A DNA stretch of 64,000 bases from Parvibaculum sp. (GTDB taxonomy: Bacteria; Pseudomonadota; Alphaproteobacteria; Parvibaculales; Parvibaculaceae): the NCBI GenBank assembly GCA_017642695.1, contig JAEPQD010000001.1, forward strand, positions 2,330,316 to 2,394,315, in the 5' to 3' direction. The notes under the pieces were generated by a model. It saw nothing but the letters and a program-made list of their open reading frames with translations, made no database searches and had not been told where the DNA came from. Below are positions 1 to 8,676 of this stretch, piece after piece. A program made the translations under genes and the position numbers. Numbering within the stretch: position 1 is the stretch's first letter; each line of letters opens with the position of its first letter.

Positions 1-2
1 GT

Positions 3-554
3 CATATTCGCGAGGTGGGCTACGAGCTCTATCAGGAGATGCTGGAAGAGGCCGTCGCCTCCATGCGCGGCAGCGGCGAGGAAGAGGGCCAGTGGTCGCC
101 GCAAATCAATGTCGGCACGCCGGTTCTCATCCCCGACAGCTATGTGCCCGACCTCGATGCACGCATGGCGCTCTATCGCCGTCTCTCCGACGTCGAGACG
201 CGGGCCGAGACCGACGGTTTCGCTGCGGAGCTCATTGACCGTTTCGGCAAGCTGCCGCAGGAAGTCGAGTTCCTGCTCAAGATCGTGGAGATCAAGGGGC
301 TTTGTCGCACGGCCAATGTCGAGAAGATCGAGGCGGGCCCGAAGGGTGTCGTTCTTTCCCTGCGCGAGAACACCTTCCCGAACCCGGCGGCCCTTGTCGA
401 ACTGATCAACGACGAGCGCGGCAATGCGAAGCTGCGCCCGGATCACAAGCTCGTCTTTAAGCGCGACTGGGACACGCCGGAGGAGCGTCTCACCGGCACA
501 CACCGCCTGATGTCGACGCTCGCAAAACTCGCTGCTCCCGCGAAGGCGGCGTGA
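3..554 (+). CDS. mfd: Transcription-repair coupling factor Mfd, C-terminal fragment
   Basis: This is the 3' end of mfd, cut by the left edge of the window; the frame is open from base 3. Mfd is an ATP-dependent translocase that removes RNA polymerase stalled at lesions and recruits UvrA. The roughly 180 residues seen begin with the family sequence HIREVGYELYQEML and continue through INVGTPVLIPDSYVPD and the YRRLSDVET region. This corresponds to the end of the motor region and the C-terminal D7 (TRCF) domain. The helicase motifs lie outside the window. The stop is 3 bp from the convergent FrnE-like gene, leaving no room for a separate terminator. Confidence 0.95.
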   Translation, partial: HIREVGYELYQEMLEEAVASMRGSGEEEGQWSPQINVGTPVLIPDSYVPDLDARMALYRRLSDVETRAETDGFAAELIDRFGKLPQEVEFLLKIVEIKGLCRTANVEKIEAGPKGVVLSLRENTFPNPAALVELINDERGNAKLRPDHKLVFKRDWDTPEERLTGTHRLMSTLAKLAAPAKAA

Positions 555-557
555 TCT

Positions 558-1205
558 CTACTGCGCCGCCGCGGCTTCCGCCTCGCGGGCGAGCAGCTTG
601 TTGAACATCTTCACGAGCGTTTCCGGCTCCTGCGCCCCAACCATGACCCATTGCGAGTTGACGACGAAACTCGGCACGCCCTGGATACCCATCTGGCGTG
701 CCAGTTCATCCTCGCGGCGGATCAGCTCCTTGTCGGCGTCCTTCGTGAGAAGGTCGCGCACGATGTCGGTATCCATCTGCGCTTCTGCCGCGGCGTCGAT
801 CAGCACGTCATGCGAGCCGATGTCCTCGCCGTCCTCGAAATAGCGGCGGAAGAGAATGTCGACCATCTCGTTCTGGCAGCCGGCCGTGCCCGCCCAGCGG
901 ATCAGGCGGTGGCTGTCGAGCGTATTGGGTGAGCGTTCGATTCGGTCGAAGCGGAACTCGATACCGACCTGCACGCCGAATTCGCGGATCGTGTTGCCGA
1001 CCGTCTTCGCGCGCTCGGTGCCGAACTTCTTCTCCATGTATTCCTTGCGGTCGACTCCCCCTTCGGGGATGGACGCGTCGAGCTGGAACGGCCGCCAGAC
1101 GAGCGTGATGCCTTTGCCGCCGTGCATCTCCAGCGCTTGATCGAGGCGTTTCTTGCCGATGTAGCACCAAGGACAGACGGTATCCGAAACGACGTCGAGC
1201 TGCAT
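558..1205 (-). CDS. DsbA-family oxidoreductase, FrnE-like
   Basis: A 215-residue cytoplasmic thioredoxin-fold protein of the DsbA/FrnE branch, predicted to act as a dithiol oxidoreductase or disulfide isomerase. The redox motif CPWC is at residues 12-15 in the family context SDTVCPWCYIGKKRL. The cis-Pro loop is in GIQGVPSFVV near residue 175, and a helical insertion lies between. There is no signal peptide, which separates it from periplasmic DsbA. It is convergent with mfd and divergent from the SDR gene, with about 157 bp between the two starts that must hold both promoters. The substrate cannot be read from sequence. Confidence 0.9.
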   Translation of the reverse strand: MQLDVVSDTVCPWCYIGKKRLDQALEMHGGKGITLVWRPFQLDASIPEGGVDRKEYMEKKFGTERAKTVGNTIREFGVQVGIEFRFDRIERSPNTLDSHRLIRWAGTAGCQNEMVDILFRRYFEDGEDIGSHDVLIDAAAEAQMDTDIVRDLLTKDADKELIRREDELARQMGIQGVPSFVVNSQWVMVGAQEPETLVKMFNKLLAREAEAAAAQ

Positions 1206-1362
1206 GGTCAGCCTCCTTCCCGAATATCTATTCAGGGGATTTTGAGGGCCCTTGCGGTGCCGGGCAAGCCGGAGAGGTGCTTGACGGGCGGGGTTCGGCT
1301 TCTACGATGCCGCTGCCGCGAAAAATTGCACGAAATCAAACGGATAAGGGGACAGATTTTAT

Positions 1363-2142
1363 ATGGCCGACGCGACGGAAATCAGCCTGCCGAGCTATGA
1401 CCTGACCGGCAAGGTAGCGCTTGTGACAGGAGCGACCAGCGGATTGGGCCGCCGTTTCTCGCTGATTCTGGCGAAGGCGGGCGCGAAGGTCGCAATTACG
1501 GGGCGTCGCGTCGAAAGGCTCGAAGTGTTGGAGAAGGAGATAGGGGCGCTCGGCGCAACCGCCGCCGCCATCTCGCTTGACGTTACCGACACAGCAAGCA
1601 TCGCAACATGCCTCATGGAAACTGAAGCGAAGCTCGGCCCGCTCGACATCCTCATCAACAATGCCGGCATGAACGTGCAGGCCCTGCCGGCTGACGTGAC
1701 CCCAGATGGCTTCGACACCATGTTCGACACCAATGTTCGCGGCGCCTTCTTCATGGCGCAGGCGGCCGGACGCTCGATGATTGCGCGTGGTGCCGGCGGG
1801 CGGATCGTGAACATCGCTTCCATCGGCGCGCATAAGGTGCTGCCCGGCCTCACCATTTACTGCATGACCAAGGCGGCAGTCGGAATGATGACGCAATCGC
1901 TCGCGAAGGAATGGGCTCGGCATCAGATCAACGTGAACGCCATGTGCCCGGGTTTCATTGAAACCGAACTCAACTCGGACTGGTTTCAGTCCGTAGGTGG
2001 TCAGAAGCAGATCAAGACATGGCCGCGCCGCCGCCTCGGTCTCGAAGAGGATCTGGACGGAACGCTGCTGCTTCTGGCCTCGGATCACGGCCGCTTCATC
2101 ACCGGATCGCTCTTCACGGTGGACGACGGGCAGTCGCTTTGA
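1363..2142 (+). CDS. Short-chain dehydrogenase/reductase (SDR)
   Basis: A 259-residue classical SDR, an NAD(P)-dependent oxidoreductase. The cofactor motif TGATSGLG is near residues 22-29, NNAG near residues 102-105, and the active-site Ser with YxxxK (YCMTK) lies near residues 166-170. The ending ITGSLFTVDDGQSL is typical of the 3-oxoacyl-ACP reductase-like branch. An Arg in the GRR motif after beta-2 suggests NADPH preference (inference). The ATG is preceded by a purine-rich AAGGGGA. The gene stands alone, so the substrate is open. Confidence 0.9.
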   Translation: MADATEISLPSYDLTGKVALVTGATSGLGRRFSLILAKAGAKVAITGRRVERLEVLEKEIGALGATAAAISLDVTDTASIATCLMETEAKLGPLDILINNAGMNVQALPADVTPDGFDTMFDTNVRGAFFMAQAAGRSMIARGAGGRIVNIASIGAHKVLPGLTIYCMTKAAVGMMTQSLAKEWARHQINVNAMCPGFIETELNSDWFQSVGGQKQIKTWPRRRLGLEEDLDGTLLLLASDHGRFITGSLFTVDDGQSL

Positions 2143-2238
2143 GGACAACCGGCCGCAGGCGGCGCTAAGCATTTGTTAACCACAATCACATATAATTTCC
2201 CATATGTTGCGCATTGAAGCAGCAGGAGGGAAACCGTC

Positions 2239-2526
2239 GTGGGAAAACTGGTTGGCGGCTTCATTCTTGGATTTCTCGCCTGCGTCTGGACCTACGGTCT
2301 GGACCCGACGGAGGCCGTTTTTGGCTTCAGCCACAAGCTGGCTGCGGCCCACGAGCACTTGCAGGCGGAATACCGCGTAGATGCGCGATACGGCCACAAG
2401 GGCCAGTACAGCAACTACAATCGGCGTATCGGCAGTGGAGCCACTCCTCTGGAGCGGCCGAACAGTGATCTTGCCTTGCCTGCCGCTTCTTGGCTAAGTC
2501 AGATGGGCGGGCCGCCGGTGATGTAG
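2239..2526 (+). CDS. Small single-span membrane protein, paralog of 4224-4406
   Basis: A 95-residue protein of unknown function. It starts at GTG, supported by a strong AGGAGGG eight bases upstream. Residues about 2-20 (KLVGGFILGFLACVWTYGLDP) form one hydrophobic segment, and the rest is polar and probably periplasmic or cytoplasmic tail. The N-terminus closely resembles that of the small protein at 4224 (FLVGLVAGFFLCVWALDANP), so the two are likely paralogs flanking the symporter. It lies just upstream of the symporter pair in the same orientation and may share its transcript. No function can be assigned. Confidence 0.65.
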   Translation: MGKLVGGFILGFLACVWTYGLDPTEAVFGFSHKLAAAHEHLQAEYRVDARYGHKGQYSNYNRRIGSGATPLERPNSDLALPAASWLSQMGGPPVM

Positions 2527-2544
2527 CGTCCCGCAAGGGGGTGC

Positions 2545-2643
2545 ATGATCGGTGGGCTGACCATTGAAAGCTGGGTGGTGCTTGCGCTGCCCGCACTTGC
2601 CATTCTTGTGTCGCTTGCGGGTTGGCTCGGGGCGAAACGATGA
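2545..2643 (+). CDS. Symporter small accessory peptide (32 aa)
   Basis: A 32-residue hydrophobic peptide that opens MIGGLTIESWVVL, has one predicted membrane helix and ends GAKR. Its stop overlaps the symporter start as ATGA (2640-2643), so the two are translationally coupled. Many sodium:solute symporters have such a tiny one-span partner encoded directly upstream, and this fits that arrangement in size, hydrophobicity and coupling. It probably assembles with the symporter in the inner membrane. The identification rests on context and composition, not on a conserved motif. Confidence 0.7.
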   Translation: MIGGLTIESWVVLALPALAILVSLAGWLGAKR

Positions 2644-4097
2644 ATGGCGTCTTCGCTGTCACGATCGCGGTCTATCTCGTTGCCATGCTCGGTCTTGGCG
2701 CGGCTGCCTATCGCTACACCGCCAATCTCAAGGACTACATTCTGGGCGGCCGCCAGCTCGGCGGGGGTGTTGCTGCGCTCTCGGCCGGCGCGTCGGACAT
2801 GAGCGGCTGGCTGATGCTCGGCCTTCCGGGCGCGGTCTATGCCTCCGGCCTCAATCAGGTCTGGATCGCCGTCGGCCTTGTCGCGGGCGCGCTGCTCAAC
2901 TGGCGCTTCGTCGCCCGCCGCCTCCGTCGCTACACGGAGCGCGCCGGCGACGCGCTCACTTTGCCGGATTACTTCGAAGCCCGCTTCGCCGACCGCAGCC
3001 GCGTGCTCCGCGTCGCCAGCGCCTTCGTCATCCTGATCTTCTTCACGATCTACACCTCCGCCGGGCTCGTCTCGGGCGCGATCCTGTTCGAGCAGGTCTT
3101 CAACCTCGACTACACTACGGCGCTCATCATCGGCACGCTGAGCATCCTCTCCTACACGGTGATTGGCGGATTTCTCGGCGTCTGCTGGACCGACTCCGTG
3201 CAGGGCATCATGATGTTCCTCGCACTGCTCATTGTGCCCGCCGTTGCGATCTCGGGCATGGGCGGGTGGGGTGCAGCCATGGAAACGACGGTTGTCGCCG
3301 GTCCCGCGGGCGTACTCGATGTTTTCCACGGTACGACGCTTCTCGGCGCCGTCTCGCTCATGGCGTGGGGCCTCGGTTATTTCGGCCAGCCGCACATCCT
3401 TGCCCGCTTCATGGCGTTGCGCGATGAGCGCGAAATGCCGAAGGCGCAGATGATCGGCATGACATGGATGGTGATCGCGCTTTACGGCGCCCTAGCCACG
3501 GGGTTCGCCGGCATCGGCTATTTCGCGGCGGTTCCGCTCGACAACCCGGAAACGGTCTTCCTCGCGCTCTCGCAGGCGCTTTTCAATCCCTGGCTCGCCG
3601 GCGTCCTTCTTGCTGCCGTTCTCGCCGCGATCATGAGTACGGTCTCCTCCCAGCTCCTCGTCTCCTCAAGTGCCATCGCCGAGGATTTCTGGATGCGTCT
3701 CTTCCGTCCAGAGGCAGATGAGCGTGAGCTGCTGTTCGTCGGCCGTGCTTCGGTCTTCGTCATTTCGGTCATCGCGATCGTCCTTGCCTTCGACAGGGAC
3801 AGCAGCGTTCTTTCGCTTGTCGCCTATGCCTGGGCAGGTTTCGGCGCGGCCTTCGGTCCTGTCGTCCTCCTCTCGCTCTTCTGGCGCCGCATGACGAGGA
3901 ACGGTGCGCTTGCGGGCATGATCGTCGGTGCACTGACGGTGATCGTCTGGAAGCAGCTGTCGGGTGGCCTCTTCGATGTGTACGAGATCCTGCCAGGGTT
4001 CCTTTTCGCGAGCTCCGCCATCGTGGGCGTGAGCCTCTCAGGGCCCGTTCCGGAAGAGAGGATCGTGGCCTTGCACGACGCCGTGGCCGCGGATTGA
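2640..4097 (+). CDS. Sodium:solute symporter, PutP-like
   Basis: A 485-residue inner-membrane transporter of the SSS family (LeuT fold), most like the Na+/proline symporter PutP. The N-terminal LKDYILGGRQLGGG, SAGASDMSGWLMLGLPG and the later SYTVIGGFLGVCWTDSVQG match conserved PutP segments, including the Na+/substrate-binding helices. About 12-13 membrane spans are visible. I chose the ATG at 2640 over the in-frame TTG at 2622 because it overlaps the accessory peptide stop. Proline is the likeliest substrate, but the SSS family is broad. Confidence 0.88.
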   Translation: MNGVFAVTIAVYLVAMLGLGAAAYRYTANLKDYILGGRQLGGGVAALSAGASDMSGWLMLGLPGAVYASGLNQVWIAVGLVAGALLNWRFVARRLRRYTERAGDALTLPDYFEARFADRSRVLRVASAFVILIFFTIYTSAGLVSGAILFEQVFNLDYTTALIIGTLSILSYTVIGGFLGVCWTDSVQGIMMFLALLIVPAVAISGMGGWGAAMETTVVAGPAGVLDVFHGTTLLGAVSLMAWGLGYFGQPHILARFMALRDEREMPKAQMIGMTWMVIALYGALATGFAGIGYFAAVPLDNPETVFLALSQALFNPWLAGVLLAAVLAAIMSTVSSQLLVSSSAIAEDFWMRLFRPEADERELLFVGRASVFVISVIAIVLAFDRDSSVLSLVAYAWAGFGAAFGPVVLLSLFWRRMTRNGALAGMIVGALTVIVWKQLSGGLFDVYEILPGFLFASSAIVGVSLSGPVPEERIVALHDAVAAD

Positions 4098-4122
4098 ACT
4101 CTCCAATCCCTGTTTCATTATG

Positions 4123-4148
4123 ACACAAGTCATTGATTTTACTTGTGT
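4123..4148. promoter_or_regulatory. Inverted repeat upstream of the small membrane protein gene
   Basis: ACACAAGT and its exact complement ACTTGTGT are separated by 10 bp, in the 126-bp gap between the symporter stop and the small gene at 4224. The right arm is followed by TTT. It could be an operator for the downstream gene or a weak terminator for the symporter. The arms are AT-rich in a GC-rich context, which favours a protein-binding site. Confidence 0.4.
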
Positions 4149-4223
4149 TTTACCTTGTTGCCGCTCAATCTGTTCACACCGATTCGGCTGCGGATTCAGG
4201 GGTGCAGGAGGTCCCGGGCGGTC

Positions 4224-4406
4224 ATGTCCAACTTTCTGGTCGGTTTGGTGGCCGGCTTCTTTCTCTGCGTCTGGGCGCTGGATGCAAATCCCGTCACGGC
4301 GGCGATCACACTGGTTGACCGCGTCAGCCAGGTCGAGGTGAGCATCGCCGCCGAAGCACCGCCGAACACGGAAGCTGCGGAGAACATGACGCCGGGAGCG
4401 CCCTGA
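4224..4406 (+). CDS. Small single-span membrane protein, paralog of 2239-2526
   Basis: A 60-residue protein beginning MSNFLVGLVAGFFLCVWALD, one hydrophobic helix at residues about 3-20, then a short acidic Pro/Ala-rich tail. A Shine-Dalgarno CAGGAGGT at 4205-4212 supports the ATG. The helix matches the paralog upstream of the symporter in spacing and in the shared CVW motif. Function is unknown. It ends 2 bp before the stop of the convergent acyl-CoA ligase gene. Confidence 0.6.
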   Translation: MSNFLVGLVAGFFLCVWALDANPVTAAITLVDRVSQVEVSIAAEAPPNTEAAENMTPGAP

Positions 4407-4408
4407 TC

Positions 4409-5968
4409 TCAGGGCCGTGCCAGCGCGCGCCGCATCACCTTGCCGTTTGCCGTACGCGGCAGGCTTTCCACGAAGACGATTTCCCTCGGGCACTTGTAGG
4501 CGGCTAGCCGATCCGACGCCCATGCGAGCATCTCCGCCGCGTCGGGCGTGCTGCCCTCCTTCGGAACCACGAAGGCCGCCACCACGCTGACATCGCTCCG
4601 TACACGAAGTTCCGTCACCGCCACTTCCTGAACATGCGGATGAGAAGCCAGGGTCATCTCGACTTCCTGCGGTGACACGCGATAGCCCATCGCGTTCATC
4701 AGGTCGTCGGCGCGGCCCTCGTACCACATGTATCCGTCGTCATCGAAGCGGGCGAGGTCGCCGCCGACGAACCACTCCCCGCGATAGATCTCCGCTTCCT
4801 CCTCCGGCCGCCGCCAGTAACCGAGCATGAGCCCGGGGTCGGAGCGGTGCACGGCAAGAAGGCCGGTTTCGCCGGGCCCAAGCGGTTCTGTGCCGCCATC
4901 GGCTGGCAGGGCAGCGACGCAGCGCCCGGGCTGCGGCTTGCCGGGGCTCCCGGGCCTGATCTCCATGCCGGGCCCGGTCGAGACATAGGTCGAGCATTCG
5001 CTCATGCCGAGCGCCTCGTAGAGTTCCTTGCCCGTCGTCTCGCGCCATTGCGAGAGCAGCGCGGGCGAGAGCGCCTCTCCAGCCGTGAGCCCATGGCGCA
5101 GCGCGGAGAGGTCGTAGCGCGTAAGGTCGCAATATTTCAGGATCTGCCGATAGAGCGTCGGCACGGCGGCAAAAAGCGTCGCGCGCGTCCGTTCCATCAG
5201 CTTCGGCCAGACCTCGACATCCTTCTCGCCATTGTAGAGCACGGTCGTCGCGCCATTTGCCCAGGGATCGGTCAGCCCGACGCCGAGCGTGTAGGTCCAG
5301 TTGAAGGCGCCCGCATGGAGCACCGTGTCGCCGCGCTCGATCCCGTACCAGCCCTTGTACATCGGCCGCCGTCCCCAGGCGCTTCGATGGGCATGGAGAA
5401 CACCTTTCGGGCGTCCGCTTGTGCCGGACGTATAGACGAGAAAGGCCGGGTCGTTCGCGCCGGTATCGGCATAATCCGCGAGCGGTTCGTGGGCCTTCAG
5501 ACGCGCGATCGTCTCCGTGTCGAGAATACGGACATGATCGGGCGCGACGATCTCCATTCCCGGCGCGATGGCAACGGCTGAGGATGCGGAATCCTCCAGA
5601 AGGAAATCCGCTTCCGATGCCGTGAGCTGGGAGGACGAGGGAAGCGGCACGATCCCCGCCGCAAGCGCACCGAAGAACATCAGCGCATAGTCGGAGGTGT
5701 TCGGCATACGGATCATCAGCCGCTCGCCGGACTTGAACCCTTCCGCGAGCAATCCCGCCGCGACGCTTCTCACCGCCCGGTCGAGTTCGCCGTAGCGCCG
5801 CTGCTCGGCCGCCTCGAGCGGCGCATCCGCATCGCCAACCACGATGAGCGCCACCTTGTCCGGCGTCACGCGTGCCGCCTCAGCGAGGCAGTAGCGGGCG
5901 ATGTTGAAGCGACCGGGGCAGGGCTCCCCGGTATAGTCGCGCGCGATGGAAGGAGAGGGCAGGACCAT
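4409..5968 (-). CDS. AMP-dependent acyl/aryl-CoA ligase
   Basis: A 519-residue member of the ANL (acyl-CoA synthetase) superfamily that activates a carboxylic acid to its CoA thioester through an acyl-AMP. The P-loop YTSGTSGRPKG, the A5-type motif EALGMSECSTY, GDLARFDDDGY, and the C-terminal hinge and catalytic lysine (RTANGKVMRR) are all present. The layout and length resemble benzoate- or cyclohexanecarboxylate-type CoA ligases, so the substrate may be a ring acid (inference). A GTG at 6001 would add 11 residues; ATG 5968 gives the more usual N-terminus. It is divergent from the CaiB/BaiF gene and probably belongs to the same catabolic unit. Confidence 0.88.
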   Translation of the reverse strand: MVLPSPSIARDYTGEPCPGRFNIARYCLAEAARVTPDKVALIVVGDADAPLEAAEQRRYGELDRAVRSVAAGLLAEGFKSGERLMIRMPNTSDYALMFFGALAAGIVPLPSSSQLTASEADFLLEDSASSAVAIAPGMEIVAPDHVRILDTETIARLKAHEPLADYADTGANDPAFLVYTSGTSGRPKGVLHAHRSAWGRRPMYKGWYGIERGDTVLHAGAFNWTYTLGVGLTDPWANGATTVLYNGEKDVEVWPKLMERTRATLFAAVPTLYRQILKYCDLTRYDLSALRHGLTAGEALSPALLSQWRETTGKELYEALGMSECSTYVSTGPGMEIRPGSPGKPQPGRCVAALPADGGTEPLGPGETGLLAVHRSDPGLMLGYWRRPEEEAEIYRGEWFVGGDLARFDDDGYMWYEGRADDLMNAMGYRVSPQEVEMTLASHPHVQEVAVTELRVRSDVSVVAAFVVPKEGSTPDAAEMLAWASDRLAAYKCPREIVFVESLPRTANGKVMRRALARP

Positions 5969-6123
5969 GATCCCGGTTTGTACGGGGGCTCCTCGCGCCA
6001 CGCAAGCGGGACGCTGCGTCAGATCGCTGCCTCACCCGGCGGCGTTTACGCGCCGCGCGCCAGCCTGTACAAATCGGGCCAACAAATGCAATGCCGGACA
6101 CAGGCAGAACACGGGAGAGACGG

Positions 6124-7254
6124 ATGGGTAGCGGACCGCTGAGTGGCATCAAGATCGTCGAATTCGCGGGCATTGGCCCGGGCCCCTTTTGCGCCATGCT
6201 GTTGTCCGACATGGGCGCGGACATCATCCGCATCGACCGCAAGGGCGCGAAGGGCGGCTCAAAATACGACATCGGCTCACGCGGCCGCCGTTCCGTCGCG
6301 CTCGACCTGAAGAAGCCGGAGTCGGTCGAGGCCTGCCTCAAGCTCATCGAGAATGCAGACATCCTTCAGGAAGGCTTCCGTCCCGGCGTGATGGAGCGTC
6401 TCGGCCTCGGCCCCGATGTCTGCCTGAAGCGCAATCCGAAGCTCGTTTACGGCCGTATGACGGGCTGGGGCCAGACCGGCCCGCTCGCGAATGCCGCCGG
6501 CCACGACATCAACTACATCTCGCTCACCGGCGCGCTTCATGCGATCGGCCGTCCGGGCGAGAAGCCGGTTCCGCCGCTCAATCTCGTGGGCGACTTCGGC
6601 GGTGGCGCGCTCTACCTCGCCATGGGCATGCTCGCGGCCCTCGTCGAGGCGCAGCGCAGCGGCAAGGGCCAGGTGGTCGACGCTGCGATGACCGACGGCG
6701 CGACCTCGCTCATGGCCATGTTCTACGGCTTCACGGCGTCGGGCATGTGGCAGGAGCCGCATGGCACCAACATGCTCGATGGCGGCGCGCATTTCTACGA
6801 CACCTACGAAACAAAGGACGGCAAGTGGATCTCTATCGGCTCCATCGAGCCGCAGTTCTACGCCATCCTCCGCGAGAAGGCGGGCCTCTCCGACGGCCTC
6901 TGGGATGCGCAGATGGACCGCGCCAAGTGGCCGGAGATGAAGAAGAAGATCGAGGACGTCTTCAAACAGAAGACGCGCGACGAATGGTGCGAGATCATGG
7001 AAGGCACCGACATCTGCTTCGCGCCCGTTCTCTCTATCAAGGAAGCCAAGGATCACCCGCACAACAAGGCGCGTGAGACCATCGTCGAGATCGACGGCGT
7101 CGCCCAGCCGAACATCGCGCCGCGCTTCTCGCGCACGGAATCGAAGATCCAGGGGCCCGCGCCGACCATCGGCGAGCACACCGAAAGCGCGCTCAAGGAC
7201 TGGGGCTTCTCCGCCGGCGATATCGACGGACTGAAGAAGGCCGAAGCGATTTGA
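6124..7254 (+). CDS. CaiB/BaiF family CoA transferase, alpha-methylacyl-CoA racemase-like
   Basis: A 376-residue type III CoA transferase family protein. The start ([18 protein letters not shown]), [10 protein letters not shown], and the [13 protein letters not shown] segment carrying the catalytic Asp follow alpha-methylacyl-CoA racemase (AMACR) closely. AMACR epimerises 2-methyl branched acyl-CoAs so they can enter beta-oxidation. I chose ATG 6124, preceded by GGGAGAGACGG, over the upstream 6091 start. The stop overlaps the next gene's TTG start by 4 bp, indicating translational coupling. A succinyl-CoA-type transferase is the alternative. Confidence 0.88.
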   Translation: MGSGPLSGIKIVEFAGIGPGPFCAMLLSDMGADIIRIDRKGAKGGSKYDIGSRGRRSVALDLKKPESVEACLKLIENADILQEGFRPGVMERLGLGPDVCLKRNPKLVYGRMTGWGQTGPLANAAGHDINYISLTGALHAIGRPGEKPVPPLNLVGDFGGGALYLAMGMLAALVEAQRSGKGQVVDAAMTDGATSLMAMFYGFTASGMWQEPHGTNMLDGGAHFYDTYETKDGKWISIGSIEPQFYAILREKAGLSDGLWDAQMDRAKWPEMKKKIEDVFKQKTRDEWCEIMEGTDICFAPVLSIKEAKDHPHNKARETIVEIDGVAQPNIAPRFSRTESKIQGPAPTIGEHTESALKDWGFSAGDIDGLKKAEAI

Positions 7255-8009
7255 GTGCACTTCCCGGCACGACAGGCCGGCGGCGCATCTATCTGATGCG
7301 TCACGGCCATGTCGACTATTTCGGGCCAGAGATCCAGGCGGCGAAAGGCGACACCAAGGTTGTGCCGCTGACGCCGCTCGGTCAGGAGCAGGCGAAGGCG
7401 GCCGGGCTCGCGCTTTCTCACGTCGCGCTCGACAGGGCGGTCTGCTCCGGCGTGCCCCGCACGCGGCAGACGGCGGAGTACGTTCTCGCCGCGCAGGAGG
7501 CGAAAGCACCCACGCTCGAGGAAGAACCCGATCTCATCGAAATTCACGGCGGCAGCTTCGGTCAGATTTCGAGCCGGGCCGAGCTCGCCGCAAAGATGGC
7601 CTATTATTTCGACATGGCGGGCGAGGAGGGCGCGACCATGCTCGACGGTGGCGAGGTCTTCGCCGATGCGCTCCGCCGCACCGTGGGCGCCGTGGAGCGC
7701 CTGCTCGCCGAACCCGGCTGGCACACCATGCTCATTGCGGCCCATGAAGGCGTGAACCGTCTGCTCCTTGGCTGGGCCGCCACCGGTTGTTCCCGGGAAC
7801 AGGCGCTTGGCGCCGTCCGTGCCTTCGAGCAGGACCCCGCCTGCATCAACGTCATCGATTTCGACATGGTGCCTGCCGCCGATGGCAGCATTGGCACGGA
7901 AATCGAGCGTGCGCTCATCAAGTCCGTCAATGTCACGCCCTACAATTATGTGAAGCATGGCATGAACATGACGAGCCTCGAGGCGATCTTCTCGAAGGAC
8001 CCGCGCTAG
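7251..8009 (+). CDS. Histidine phosphatase family protein
   Basis: A 252-residue member of the phosphoglycerate mutase-like superfamily. The catalytic RHG is at about residues 17-19 ([10 protein letters not shown]). The second-half [10 protein letters not shown] holds the second catalytic His, and [13 protein letters not shown] provides the phosphate-pocket Arg. It starts at TTG overlapping the CaiB/BaiF stop, so both are made from one transcript. Its placement in a CoA-catabolism operon is curious: it may hydrolyse a phosphorylated intermediate or act in regulation, but nothing in the sequence shows which. Confidence 0.85.
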   Translation: MSALPGTTGRRRIYLMRHGHVDYFGPEIQAAKGDTKVVPLTPLGQEQAKAAGLALSHVALDRAVCSGVPRTRQTAEYVLAAQEAKAPTLEEEPDLIEIHGGSFGQISSRAELAAKMAYYFDMAGEEGATMLDGGEVFADALRRTVGAVERLLAEPGWHTMLIAAHEGVNRLLLGWAATGCSREQALGAVRAFEQDPACINVIDFDMVPAADGSIGTEIERALIKSVNVTPYNYVKHGMNMTSLEAIFSKDPR

Positions 8010-8076
8010 GCCTCTGGCGCGGAGCCGCTCGCGGGCGTAGCCTTCGGTCGGGCCGTCATCTTTCTGGGAGGAGAGG

Positions 8077-8673
8077 ATGAGCAACGAGCTTCTGGGCACC
8101 GTCGACCATATCGGCGATGTGACGACACCCGCGCCGAAGATCACCGGTTTTCATCACATCGCCTATCGCTGCCGCGACGCCGAAGAGACACGGAAATTCT
8201 ACGTGGACCTTCTCGGACTGAAGCCCGCCGCGGCGCTCGCCTTCGACCGGGATTCGCGCGGCAAGCAGAATCCTTTCATGCATCTCTTCTTCGAGATGGG
8301 CGATGGCAAGTTCGTTGCCTTCTTCGACGAGCCGAACACGGCGAACGACGATGTCTTCCGCATGAAGGACGGCATCGAGGACTATCACTTCGCCTTCGAG
8401 GTTGCGACGCGCGAGGAGCTCGATGCCTTCATCGCCCGCCTCAAGGAAGCGAAGGTCCCCGTCTTCGGTCCCATCGACCATCACTTCTGCCACTCGATCT
8501 ACTTCTTCGACCCGAACGGCCTCGCCTGTGAGATCACGGTGCGCGACGCGAAGCATGACGAGATCATGGAAGCCGAAGGGGGCAGGGCGGCGCAGGCGAT
8601 CCGCGAATGGAGCGAGAAGACCCGCGCCCTCAAGAAGGCGCGGCTGAAGCTTCTCAACCAGGCGGCGGATTGA
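8077..8673 (+). CDS. VOC (glyoxalase/dioxygenase fold) family protein
   Basis: A 198-residue protein with one vicinal-oxygen-chelate module at residues about 25-165. GFHHIAYRCRDAEETRKFYVD gives the first metal His, and DYHFAFEV and the later SIYFFDPNGLACEI give the others. Members include glyoxalases, extradiol dioxygenases and epimerases. The length and the trailing basic helix do not settle which. A very strong GGGAGGAGAGG precedes the ATG. It is third in the operon that begins with the CaiB/BaiF gene and converges with the second acyl-CoA ligase with only a 3-bp gap. Confidence 0.85.
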   Translation: MSNELLGTVDHIGDVTTPAPKITGFHHIAYRCRDAEETRKFYVDLLGLKPAAALAFDRDSRGKQNPFMHLFFEMGDGKFVAFFDEPNTANDDVFRMKDGIEDYHFAFEVATREELDAFIARLKEAKVPVFGPIDHHFCHSIYFFDPNGLACEITVRDAKHDEIMEAEGGRAAQAIREWSEKTRALKKARLKLLNQAAD

Positions 8674-8676
8674 GGT

